Program-made: the position numbers and the translations under genes
The notes under the pieces: generated by a model
Databases searched by the model: none
The model's input: the letters and a program-made list of their open reading frames with translations, nothing else
What the model was told of the DNA's origin: nothing
Part shown: one piece after another, positions 21,466 through 34,300 of the stretch
How positions within the stretch are numbered: position 1 is the stretch's first letter
Layout of the letters: each line of letters begins with the position of its first letter
Assembly (NCBI GenBank): GCA_030549495.1
Contig: JAUIRK010000894.1
Coordinates: 186,001-250,000 of the forward strand
Source of the DNA: Nectonema munidae
Lineage: Eukaryota; Nematomorpha; Nectonematoida; Nectonematidae
Length of the DNA: 64,000 nt
Direction of reading: 5' to 3'

Positions 21466-23429
21466 AAAAAAGAAAATTTTATTTTAAAAATGATATTGTT
21501 TATAAATATAATTCTTCATTTTTGAAAAAATGTGAAAATTAAAAATCTTTAAATAAAAATAATAATCTATTTCAAGCCGCATATATTTTAGGAAAGATTT
21601 TTGATAGGAGGCTCCAAAGGCTCCAAACACAATACCCTTGTGAGAGAGGTGGCACTGAAAAGTCTAAGCACGGTAGAATATGTACAATATCTATTACACT
21701 ACGTACAGTACTAGTAACTTTCCCCCTTTCTATTCTCGCCCTTTCTCCTTTTACAAGGCTGAAGAAATACTGTAGAACTCGCGCTCTTTTCCCCAGAGAT
21801 TCTTAGAGGTATAGCCAGGACTCTTACAGCAAGGCTAACCATCTAAGTCAGTGCTGAAAAACTATTTCCTGGTCTAAATTTGAGTATACTTAAATCTGTT
21901 TTGAAGGCTTCTCTGAAGGGAGACGTGATGGAGTCACTCTATTTTTAATTTATTTAATAGATTATGGACCCGTTAATTAAAAGGTTAATTTCCTAAAAGG
22001 TAGAATTCGTTAACCAGAAAATTAATTTCGTTACCCGTTAAATTAAAAAAAACAAAAGAAAAAGTTTTTGTTTTAAGACTGGCTGAAAATATCTTTAAAG
22101 TTTAAACTATAGAAGCGGTGTTTTTTGCTATTTTTAAAAGCATAAAACACCAAAACAATAGTTTTTGCATTAGCTAAGGCTGATTTAATCCTGTGACATT
22201 TGGTATTAGGCTTTAGACACAAAAAGAAGTAAAAAAATTTTAACTATTTAAAAAAATAGTTAATTAAAAATTATTATTTATAAAAAAATTTTAACTATTA
22301 AATTAATTTAATTATTATTAACGGAAGTGAATAATGGTGTGATAAGGAAAAAAGATTTAAAATGTTATTTTACGCTATTATATTATATAGTAATAATTGT
22401 TTTCTCACTTATATTCCCTGAAAGTCTAAATAAACTTCGGAGAAGCGAAATAATACAAATTTTTAAGAATGGTAAGAGTAATAGTTTGTTCGTTTGACCA
22501 AATACAAAAGAACTTTAAGGAATAGGATAACATATAACTCAACCAAACCATAAATAGACACTTCATTTCACTTTATGCAGTGAAAAATCTTCATCCTTTT
22601 TCTTTACAATTCACATAATAAAGGAAAAAATCGTTCTGAATATATTGTCTTCCTATTTTGAATATGGGGGCGTTATGATACAAAGGGCAGATATACATAC
22701 GAAAACTAAAATGCTTTATTCTAAAATGGATTTCAACTCATAGACTAAACAAGAGCAAAACTTGAGTGAAAATTTTGTTCTACAGCAAAAAAATTGACTG
22801 TTTGGATACAATATATATTTACTTTAAAATAATATTTTATATTTATTCAGGGCCTTGAATAAATTTAAAAAACTTGATTTAACAAATATGTATAAAAAGA
22901 GAATTTTTTATATTCATATTTTTAAATTCTCTACCAAAAATATTAAATTCTACCTTCCCTTATTTGAAATAAGTTATCTCTACTATCTGACTCAATAAAA
23001 TGTCTTAAAAAAAATAGAACACACAATACAATCTAATAAAAGTACTACAGAGCTTTTAAAAAAGGAATTATGTATAAAAAGATATAGTACTTAACACTTA
23101 CTAAAAGAATATTTATATAAAATTAATGACAAAAAACAAACCTTTTTTATTCCATGATTGATCCTTTTCATATTGAATTGACTTATGTGAAAAACTTTTA
23201 GGCATTTTTAAAAAATAAATATATATATATATTAAAAATTAGGGTCTAAAAGGGATAATTTTAAATATATATGGAATGATTTCAGGATATATATTTCTAC
23301 CCCATAACTTTTTGGAACAGAAAAAACATAATTTTAAATATTTTTTATCAAAATGAAATATTCAAAAGGAATTTTATTTAATTAGTCGTTTTATGATAAG
23401 ATTGTCTATATGTCTTTCTTCCCTAGAAT
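21466..23429. other. Intergenic, AT-rich
   Basis: No gene. TTAA/AATTAA-rich low-complexity sequence at 21970-22320. 21600-21900 is less AT-rich but has no recognisable content. The missing 5' exons and promoter of the Asx-like gene could lie here. Confidence 0.4.
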
Positions 23430-26400
23430 AAAATCCTAGACTAAAATTGAGAGAAATTAGTATTACGATTACTGGAGCATATACTCTCAAGCGCAATGTT
23501 CTACATACCCTTAACTTCAGACCACATTTTTATATCTCTACTAATATTTTGTACAAAAAACTCATTGAAAATTATTCACCGGATTACCGCCTTTGCAAAC
23601 TCCATAATTATCTTACTAGATCCATATCCGAAATAAAACGCATCGAAAGTAAACAACATCGCACTCCAATTTTATCCTGCATTAAATCATCAACCCCTTC
23701 TAACCCTTTCCCTTGTTTATATTAATAAGCGATTTGGAATTATAAACTATCATCTTTAAAAGACTTACTTTGCCGAGCATTTAATCCCTCAAGAAATCAC
23801 ACTCTAGCCAAGTAATTTAATCATAAAAAATAATGTTTCAAATTCTACAATTCGAAACTCAAACCAGCTAAGCGAGATTCTTGGATTAAATTCACAAAAA
23901 ATTAACCTTTTCATGTGCTGTTGTTATCAAAAGTAACACTAAAACCAAATCCTTACCTTATTTGGACGATTATCTCTTCCATCAAACCTAAAGCACAGTA
24001 ACTATTAATCGTCTTTTTCTTCCTTTTAACTTTTCCTCTGACATTACAAGCTTTGATCATACAATTTACTTAAGCAAATCATCTATAATCTCCTTTATTA
24101 ATAATCCTTCCTTTCATGAAATCACAATCAGCGTTTAACTCTGTCTGGCATACTCTGATTAATTTAAATATCCGTAGTAATAAATACACAAGTTATATTA
24201 TAAAGTTTACCATCATTACCTACTCAAACGATGTCTTATCTTCTAACATAAAACTCTCACTTACAAATCTCAAGCCACACTTTTTACCTACTTTCTTACC
24301 ACAGTTTGACACATTCTTAGCAACTCTCTACTTTCTCTTTTTGCCCATTCTCTTTCCCATTATCTAGTTTAACGAAGCTTAAATCAAATTCTTCATAACG
24401 CTCAACACCTCACACACTTAGAATCTTTACCTAAGTTTCAAAATCACAAAAAGGTGTTCATATGCGTTTGAAATCTACAAAAACGGTTCCTTATTTCCCA
24501 TTTATACATTCAGTTTTTCTTCAAATACACTTAATTAAATTTTTGAATGTGAATTCAAAGAGATTCTTTTTATATATAATTTCTTACTCAAAAACGAGAA
24601 ATTTTTTCTCATTTCACCGATATTCATTTTTACTGAATTTCAAAATATCATTCGCCATCTAAATCTGTCAAAATGGGCTATAATCCCCCAGAAGAGAGCG
24701 ACGGTCTAACAAGAAATTAAAATATAAAAAAAATATATTAAAAAAAAATTTAAAATATAGTTTTGTTATTAATTACAATAAATATTCATTTTATTTTTAC
24801 CTTAGCTTCTAAGTTAATACTTCTCTCCGAAAAGTTTAATCTGTCTATTCTATAGCTTTCGACTCTTTTACTTATCGCACATGGGAGAACGACTTTTCAT
24901 TATCATCAATTGAATTTCTCTTGTCTATTCTCAATATTTATCATATTCAAACTTCATGATTTAAACATAAATTTTTACTCATCTGCCTTCTTATAAGATG
25001 GTTTTTCGGTCAGTACCCTTCTAAACACTGCTTCTTTCGTATTTGCCTATCAAATATAGGTAAGTTTACAGACTCTGTAAAATTGATCTAGGAACTCCCA
25101 TCCACCTAATATGTATCTTGCCATCTCTTCACTCACTAGGCAATAATTCATAGACAAATGTTCAAATTTTCTAAGTCCTATATTCATTAACTCCTTCAAC
25201 GTGTCCATCTTTCTCAATTTTACTAATGCTACATCTCCTCTCCTTTAAATCCCTTTTTTTCATCACTTTTAGCAAGTCTTGCAAGCACATCGAATTAGTT
25301 CGGAAAGTGCTTTGATATTTTAAATTCACGCAAGCCATCCCTACTAGTTACATGAGGTGTTAATGCAAGGTTGTAGTAAGAGTGGTATGTAAGGGCGGTT
25401 CCTTAATATAGACAAATTAAATCCATCTTAATTTTATATCTTTATTTTCTCCCTTCTTTGTTCAAATTTATGTCTAAGCTAATGTTAACCTTATCATAGC
25501 TGTTATTTTTTGACCGTATTCGATCTCAATAGACCATTCACAAATTTCTATTAATTTATAGTTCAAAAACACCTAAAAAAAAAAGCATAAATCATCTTTA
25601 TAAGAATAATAAAGTACTTTTTTTTCAATAGAAAATTACATAACCTTTTAAATATTTATAAATAATATTTATTTCAAGATAAAAATCCTTTTAAAAAGAT
25701 CTATACAAATTTAAATTTTGGTATTTTGTTTGCTAACTTTTTAACTATACTAAAGTGATTCCAATAATTTTTTTTCGATCACAGAAATACTTTTTTCGTA
25801 TTTAAAAGATCAAATAAAGGAAAAAAAGTAATATGTTTTGAAACTAATGTGCTTTTATTTCACTCAAAAAAGTAGTAAACCAAATTGATTTATTTTTAAC
25901 GGCCCATATTTAAATAAAATAACTCAGTTTTATTTATATATTTCTTTATATAAATAATGAAATTATTATATATTATTTGGGATTAAATATAATAAAAATC
26001 CCATATATTATACTAGGAGCTTAAGCAAACCTTTGAAAATTTATAATAGACTGAATGGATCAAATATCTCTATTTTGAATAAATGTAATGATTTTTACCT
26101 CGATAACAAAATTCTATTTGATGACGTTTTTATGCCGTTGCTTTCTTTTAAAAAGAAAATAAAAAACTACTTTTTTTCACTAATTTTTTTCACTAATTTA
26201 ATATATTATAGTTTTGTTTATGGTAATTGGGTATTTTCCAAATGTCTATAAATTATAATACATATATATACATATATATATTATCTTTCAATGTTCTTGC
26301 TCTTTCTTTTGCTCCCTATGCTTTTTTCCTAATCCTTTGCTCAATTCGCAAAAGGATGTTCTCCGTTGCTAACTAAATATGGTCAGCATTGATTTCACTC

Positions 26401-26750
26401 TCATAAATACGGGATATCTTTCTGCCTCTAAAATCCGGTTTAATTTTTTTCCTGATTTGCTATGTAAATTTGTTACCTGCACCTTTCTCTATCATTTCTT
26501 TTATCCTACATTGTATTTCTTCTCCCCTCTATTTTGTATATTCTTGTTATTTTCAACACACTTTTTTTATATATCTGATAAAACATTTATTTTACACATA
26601 AAAAGTTATGTCAACTTTGTATAACACATAATTATACCTTCACACACATACATATTATATAAGATGAACAGATAAAAAGTCATCCTTTTTTTGTTCAATA
26701 AATTCTATTCTATTCTATTCTATTCTATTCTATTCTATTCTATTCTACCT
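23430..26750. other. Strand-skewed (few G on plus strand) block ending in a pentanucleotide array
   Basis: For about 3.3 kb the plus strand is rich in C, T and A but poor in G, unlike the flanks. The right end has TTGTTCAATAAATTC followed by the (TTCTA)n array. Short frames on both strands lack known motifs. On the minus strand near 25000-25260 a coding-like piece reads LMNIGLRKFEHLSMNYCLV. It could be a very old inserted element, but no reverse transcriptase or transposase motif was found, so no family is named. Confidence 0.4.
26701..26747. repeat. (TTCTA)n microsatellite
   Basis: About nine perfect pentamer units directly after an AATAAATTC sequence. Confidence 0.95.
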
Positions 26751-26984
26751 ATAAAGAGTTTTTTACCCAACGATTTACAAAAGAACTTTTAAGTTGATAA
26801 TATTTGTAATAATTTATGCGTAGATATACATCTTTTATTTCATAATAGAAAAATCTAACTGACGGCCATTTTGGGTATTGGTTAGATTTCCAGGATTGTT
26901 GGTTGGTTGGTTGAGATATCAAAGCACTTTCAGCCGTAAGCCTATATGTTCGCATTATGCCTAAGATGGTTAATCACAGTTTTT

Positions 26985-27050
26985 GTGAATTTGTTTTTAG
27001 ATTTGGGAGCCTTGAGTATCGAACCCCTGACCTTCAACTGTTAAGCTTTT
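26985..27050 (-). repeat. tRNA-like B-box fragment
   Basis: GAGTATCGAACCCCTGACC reads on the minus strand as a B box (GGGGTTCGATAC). Probably another SINE fragment; an (AT)n run follows at 27069-27110. Confidence 0.35.
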
Positions 27051-27917
27051 TTAAGTTTATATTTTGTGAATATATATATATATATCTTTATAAATATATA
27101 TATGTGCATTTTAAACTTCAATAATAGCTTCTGTGAAATTATTTTTTTTGAATTAATTTTTTTCTTTATGATGGACTAGACATACCGGATTCAGTCATAC
27201 TTATTTGGATTTTTAATTCTAATAAATCTATTTATCTATTTGTTGAAAATCATTCTTCGCTTAAGAGAGATACCCAAAAATTATTAAGATTGTTTTATAG
27301 GATAGGGTTAAAGTTTTAAGTATCTATTAATTAAATGAACTGCTTTTTCCAACACAGAGACCCCAAGAATTGGAAATCAAAATTTATCAACCCATTGATA
27401 TAACAAATATTTAAAGAAAATAAAGTTATACAACTATAAATTTTAATCAATTATAATTTTTTATTTTGATACATTGAAGAACGAGCTTGTTATTCTAGAC
27501 AGCTGAATTTAAACATAGATCGGGAAAGCTAATTTTAAGAGAGGGGGGGGGGGGGTTGGACTATATTTCAATGGAGTTTTAAGGGAAAAATATATTCCTT
27601 AGAATGGAATATGCTTCTTTTGACTGCTTGTGCGAGATTATATATTAAATTTCAAACTCGTTATTTGTTTCTTCTTTTACTATATCCTGCATTAAATTAT
27701 TTTGTCAAAATTACAAGGTTAAACTTATCTTCTAGCATTTAGATACCCGGAAATCACGACATGATATATTGAAGTTTTTTGAACAAATAGTAGCACCTTT
27801 TGAATAATGTTAAAGATCAAATGTTGCCAGTGTCGAACACTTTTTTAATTCTGATAAAGAATATAATTATAAGAAATCCAATTAAATTTATTTAAATGTA
27901 CTTATTTAAGGAAGGAG

Positions 27918-28035
27918 TAAAGGTACTGTGGGGTGTTTTCATCAAGGAGGCACACTTGCGCCGTTGTATCGAACTATGAGAAAAGGAGGCTTGATGGCTC
28001 ATTGTGTTATCAAAGCCCAGTATAACTTACTCAAG
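27918..28035 (-). mobile_element. tRNA-derived SINE fragment just upstream of DNAJC25
   Basis: It shares AGGTACTGTGGGGTGTTTTC, TTGTATCGAACTATGAG and GGAGGCTTGATG with the copy at 19806-19957, in the same orientation. The B box is lost. It ends about 240 bp before the DNAJC25 start codon, so it may sit in the promoter or 5' UTR. Confidence 0.7.
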
Positions 28036-28274
28036 TCTGATATGATCCCCCATAAGATGATACTTGTTGCAATAATTAAGACTGTAAAACAAAAATTAGT
28101 AAAAGATTTAATACTTTATGTGTTAATTTATTTGGATTGCCGGGTAATGTGCGATTGCCTGTAAACCAGCATAGGTGGCTTATGTATGGTGGCGCATCAA
28201 ACAAATTACAAACTATAGATTATAAATTTTTTTGAAAATAAAAAGAAGTAATTTTATTCAAATCTTTTTTTAAT

Positions 28275-28371
28275 ATGTCACCAAATCTAAGCTTTTTTAA
28301 AATATTTATTTTTTTAACATTCCTTAATTTCCGTTTTGCCCTTTATTGTCATCCTAAGAATTGTTATGATA
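28275..28371 (+). CDS. DNAJC25: DNAJC25 exon 1 (start, signal peptide)
   Basis: ATG at 28275 is the only start that gives a hydrophobic signal peptide (FFKIFIFLTFLNFRFA) followed by the family motif LYC..KNCYD. Donor GATA|GTAATT, phase 1. Confidence 0.88.
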
Positions 28372-31300
28372 GTAATTTTTGTTTATTTTTATTTATTACG
28401 CTTATGTCATATTATTATTTTTATCAGTATTGGGCGTTGAAAGAGACTCTTCAAAAGTATATAATTTTTTTTATAATATTTTTTGTTTATTAAATTTTAT
28501 TATATTAGACTGAAATTATTAAAAAGTATAAACAACTTTCAATAAAGTATCATCCTGATAAACATTTAGATGAAGTAAGACTTTATTTCCATATCAATCA
28601 CTACATTACCTTTTTATATAAATAATTTATTGACAACTATTTTATTTAATTAGAATTTATCATAAAATCTTATTCCAAAATTAATATTGATAACGTGATA
28701 AGTGATAACTTAATTTTCTACAAATATTTAGCTATTTAAACCTTCAAACACCATTGCCTCAAAAATCGTCTGATTTAGTTAGATAAAAAGTCACTAAAAA
28801 AGAAAGCAGACTAGAAGTTGTTCAAATATTGCCTAGAAGTAGAATTAGTCTAGCAGAAATAATTTTTAGTAGTATGAATCAGAGAAGCACATCCTTAAAA
28901 TTTTTTGGGCGGGGAGGAGCAAACTTTTTAATTTTCGAAATTTTTTATAAAACAATTTTTGTTCAATGAACACACAACCTTTATTACCCGACATTATTCT
29001 TGCACTATAAGCCCATGATCCTATCTTAATTGAGGATAACTGCATGGGTTTTATCAAGTCAAGTTACCTGACTTGTAATTCTGATTGCAACACTACTTTC
29101 GTTTTCAGTGGTTCTCAAACTGAAGCCGCGATGCCCTAGAAATCAGTTCCATAGAGACCGATAAAGTGCCACTAGATGGACCATATTGCACCAATATTGA
29201 GTAATTTCGGATTTCTAACAAGGCACATTAAAAAAAAATAAATAATTTAGTCTTTGAATTGTGTACTATTTTTTATTGCTTACAGGCCTGATTTTATAGA
29301 TGTAAATGTGCATTTTTCTTATTGGCTTAAAAAATAAAATATGACGTCTCATACTTGAAATTTAGTTTTACTGCATTAACCTTTGGTTGAGAAGAGTAAC
29401 CTAAGTGTCTTTTGTGTTCTCAAGTCGATATACTTCTCTAAAGCCCGTCAAATTAAAAAGACACCTAGAAATGAAGTAATCAAGTTCAGTAAACAAAACT
29501 ATTGGTTATTTTAAACGTCAATCTGAACGATTCCACAAATTCAGATTTGATAACATAGGAATGTTTTTGCAAAATATTAAGTGTGATCTGAAAGAAAAAA
29601 TATCTGTTGTCAAAGGTCCCTCAGGATAGGAGAACTTAGTAATTTGCTAAGAAGTTCTGAACTTGAAAAGTTGAAGCATATCTTCCTGTCAAACGATATC
29701 TTTAGAAGGTTAATACATAAATATATTAGGTAACACGAAATTATTGAATCATCAAATTCAAAACTTCATTTGGTTATTTTTATATAAAATTTTTTTAGTT
29801 TAAAATGAAACAGTAATACCTATTAAACATCTTTTTTCAATCCAAACCAAAATACCTACTTTAATTATATAATGGGTTTAAAACTAACTTTCTTCTAGTT
29901 TTATTGTATACACTTAATGCCTCCAAACATACATCCTTTTTTAAAAGGTTATGTATATTATATCAAATACTATAAAGATTTAAAATGTAAAACAAATTAG
30001 TGGTTTTAGCAATGAAACAATTATGAAAATAATGTGAATAACGCAATATGTAACGAAAAGTATTAAAACTACAATAAAACGTGGTCTTTTGATTTTGAAA
30101 ATTTTGAAAACAAATTTTATATCAATATATCGATGTTGAAATGTATAAAGAATGTTGAAAAAGAGGTATATAAACTTTATTTTTAAATCAATATTTATCA
30201 AAAAATGGTTTACATATTCAACTTCAGTATATAATTTGCTACATTTTGACGTATCATACGTCATGATTTGACTTAATATGCGCCAACTAGCTTATTTAAC
30301 CCTGCAAACATTTTACATGCTATAACTGAGTAAAAGGGTAGGTAAACAAACACAAACTATAATCCTTTTCATCGTGAAGTGGTTTTAGCAATGCGCTAAT
30401 ATTGCTTTGAGAATGTCAACACTGCATTCAGTAAAGATTCATGCGCGCATCATTGATACACACATCAATAAATACTAATTGAAAACGCACACTAAGATTA
30501 AGCGCGCGTTAAAATGAATATCAAAAGCGTTCATTCATCTATCCTGGGACTTAAGGATACGATGAGTGAACAGAAATCGTATAATTATGTCTGATGAGCA
30601 GAGCGAGTAAAAGTCAATAAAGTCAACTTTTATTTCCGTTTAGCAAAAACTCTTTGAAGAAAATCTTTACTTGTTTAGTAAATTTTTCGAGTTTAGGTCA
30701 ATAAAGTCAATTTTTATATTTAACACTTTTTGATTCAATGTGCCTAATTTTATTCCCAAACTTTTTTTCATTGCATGTTTTTCACATCTTTTACACAAGT
30801 TTACCTTAAAAGTTAAGTTATCCTGCAAAATTGTAGATTACCAGCATTAAATCATTCAAAATTAGTAATAGAAAAAGACGTTCTCTTTTCAAACCTATCG
30901 GCAACACTTCAGTTTCAATTGGAACGAAATTGACAAATTGGTTGCAAGCAGCAAAATATTTTCATTAAAATCTTCCAGCAGTGAAGAAAATGATGAAGAT
31001 GATGTAATTTTATTGTCAAATATCTAGAAATTGATAAAAAAAGAAAAGAAAACCTGTGTCAAAACTTGCAAACAATATTTAGAGAATATTCACAGTTCAT
31101 TGATTTAGTCGGAAAAAGTCAATATTGAGACTTTTCATTCGAAGATGCCTTTACTTGTTTCAACATTATTTCATTTAAGACGAATGTGGGCGTTAAAAGT
31201 TATCTTGAAAATAGATTCAAATAAAATGAAATCAATAAAATCATGAATATGGAAAACCATCAAATCTCTCGCACTACTTATCCCACATTACAAAATTGTC

Positions 31301-34300
31301 TAGTTTTAACTTTAGAAGTAGAAAGATCTTTTTCTAAATTGAAAAAACTGCTAGAAAATGATCGAATTTTAAATCAGAAAATGTCATTAATTTTATGTTA
31401 TTTCTTGAATGATTCTTTGAAATAATTTTCAATACTTTCTCTAAAGTGTTCATAATTGTTCAAATCAATGAAACTTTAAAAAGTCAATAAATTCAATTTT
31501 TTCTCTGAGTAAAGGTCAATTTTTTGGGTCAATTTTTCCTCGCCCTTCTTATCGCGTATATTTTTTCCTTAAAAATCATCAGACCTATTTTACAGCATCC
31601 TCGATTGAAATGGATTTAGTTGAAAAATGTATAAACTTCCAATACTTTGTATGAGGATGACACGTTTTAAAATATTTAATCTGAATCGGTATGGTTATGA
31701 TAGCTCAAAAACGAGTTTGTATAACAAAGAAGGAATGTTGTAATGTTATAATAGTAAGTATTCCTAATTAGATGCACTTTATGCGTTTATCTTATTTAGG
31801 GGGTGGATTTTACTAAATTAGAACTCAAATTTGAAGCATATAAATTTAAGCTATTTTATCTTATTAGTTTAATAAAAAACGAAAATTGACATTTTATCAT
31901 AAAACTTAGAGTATCATAATAATATATCTTAAACTTATAAGTTTATTATAAGAAAGTAGATTAAGAACTAAGAGGATTAAGGAGCCTCATCCGTCAGAAG
32001 ACTTTTTAGCATACATATCAATAATGGTGTCAAATCCCAATCGAATATCTCTGTGAACAAAAAGAAGAATGAGAGCATTAAAACGATCCTCATTCATTGA
32101 ACTGCGAAGTGAATTGATGTGGTAAAACTTGATGTGTTTAAATAATAAATTTACAAAAAAATTGGATAATATAAAAGTAATAAGTGTCACGCTTAACTAC
32201 GTTTGAAACATAAAAAACTTTTTAGGCCTTCTCACTTTAGAGAAAGATTGAATCTAAAAAACGGGTTGCAGAAATCATCATAATATTTGAGTTCTACGAA
32301 AAGAATTAGATCGAGAAAAATTTTCAAGCAATTGGCAATGCAATTGGGGGGGGGGGGGCGTACGGCGGTTCCGCCCCCCTTAAATCGGCCAGTGTTATGT
32401 ATTTATGCTTGTATTATATTTTATAATTCAGTTAAATTCTTGTTCATGACATTTAATTCTTCCCTCAAATATATCTCAAGATATAAATAATTCTTAATCC
32501 TTACTTGAAAGTTTGCTAGTACAAAAGTATGAAAAAAATGAAATTGAACTTTGGTAATATCATTTCAATCTAATTAATGATCTTAAACCGTTTCATATAA
32601 CTACAATAAAACGATAGCCTTTCCGTGGAATCGTACAAATTTATTTTATTTTTTAGGAAAAGAAAAAGGTTAACGAAGCTATATTCCAGGAAATTGGAAA
32701 TGCTTATGCGGTAAGATATTTCACAATTTTGAAAGTAAAAAAACTTCGACCCATATGTTCCTTTGATATATCTGCTGATATATATATATTTCTTTCCAAT
32801 ATCTATGATAGGAGCTTTACACCTTAAAAAAGAACAAACATATTAAATTAAATTAAATGTAATTTAGAATTGAGTTTATTCAATAAACATAGTTCAACAA
32901 TATCTTTACCTAAAGTCTAAGCTTCTTTTTTGTGTAGAGTCATTAATTAAAAGAATGTCGTAAAAGGCGACTAATAAATCTAATATTTTGTGTTTGCTTG
33001 ATGCGCGTTATTCCGTTTGTAGTCTTTCTTGTTTACAGCACACATTTATGAGACTGGTATAATAAAAAAACGTAATTTCTAGCAGTGGTGTCATATGTAA
33101 AATATTGACTGGAAGTAATATATACTGGGTAGAAGGATGAATATGACCCTTACAAATTTTTTTGCTTATCAATTTTATACCAAAAACCTATATTTATGAA
33201 ATATAATTTCTAAGTAAGTATAGGAAGCACATTTAAAAATGTATTATATAGCTTAAAATTTTTAGTTTATTTAAAAAAACTATTTTTGTATGTAATATAA
33301 TATAAAATTTTACGATTTTTTTTAAATTTATTGAGATGTTTCTGGTGGGAAATTTTTTTGTCAGAAAATGTGAACATTCTCTCAAAATGGATGTGAGAAT
33401 TAATTTTCTAACGGCATAATTGCTATTCTAAGCAAACACGAGTTTTATACTTCTCAAAAATTGAGTTCAGAAGATTCCCATGTATATGTGTATCATAATT
33501 CATAAAGATCTTACTTATCATAAAAATCTTTGATAAAGTTAAAATTAAAAAATTCCGAAAAAAACTTTCCGGTATATAGGAAAAAAGAAAAGCACTGAAT
33601 AATGAAATAATATGATAAGAGTTACATACACAGAAGTTAAGAATATGTCAGTGATGTAGGTCACTGAAACATGGCATGATAACAGTGGAATTTGGAAAAA
33701 AGGACCAATTTAACTCTTTTTAATCCAAAATTAACTAAAATCTAAAAACTTTCTTCATTCTTTAAACTTTTAAAATAAATTAAAGTTAATGCTATTAATA
33801 GTATTGGAATTTTTTTTAAACTATCTAGAGTGATAACTATTTTTTACTTTTTATTGATTTGAAAAAACCGAATAAACCAAAATCTTTAAACTTTTCAAAA
33901 TTATAATTTTTTCAAACAGACTAAAAATAATGCGATGTATTTTAAATGAATTAAAAATGAAAAAAAATAAAAATAAATAAATTTATTTTCATTCTTACGA
34001 CTCTTTGAGATTTTATTTTAATCCCGTTTTCTCAACTTATAAATGAGTCAATAAAAAGTAAAAAAAATATTTCATTCTAAATATTTAAAAACATTGAAAT
34101 GCATTACATTATCTTTAGTTTGTTTTAAAAACTTAAATATTTCTTGGAGTTTTGAGATTTTGGTTTATTTCGGATTAATTTGATTTATTTCGTTAAAAAG
34201 GCACACCCTAAAGATTTAAAAAAATATTTTTAAAGATCCATTTTTTTACGAAAAAGAATGCGCCATAATGCTGAGTATTTATGCTCAGTATTAATGAGAT

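Noticed and set aside
23447-23725. 92-codon plus-strand frame as a gene
   Set aside because: No motif, no start context, surrounded by strand-skewed non-coding sequence; open mainly because of base composition.
26701-26747. Pentanucleotide array as telomeric DNA
   Set aside because: TTCTA is not an animal telomere unit, and the array follows AATAAA like a retroposon tail.
21338-28274. HARE-HTH domain exons of the Asx-like gene
   Set aside because: I looked on the minus strand upstream of 21337 for the family pattern (W..AA..VL...) and found none; the true 5' exons may be too short to see or lie elsewhere.
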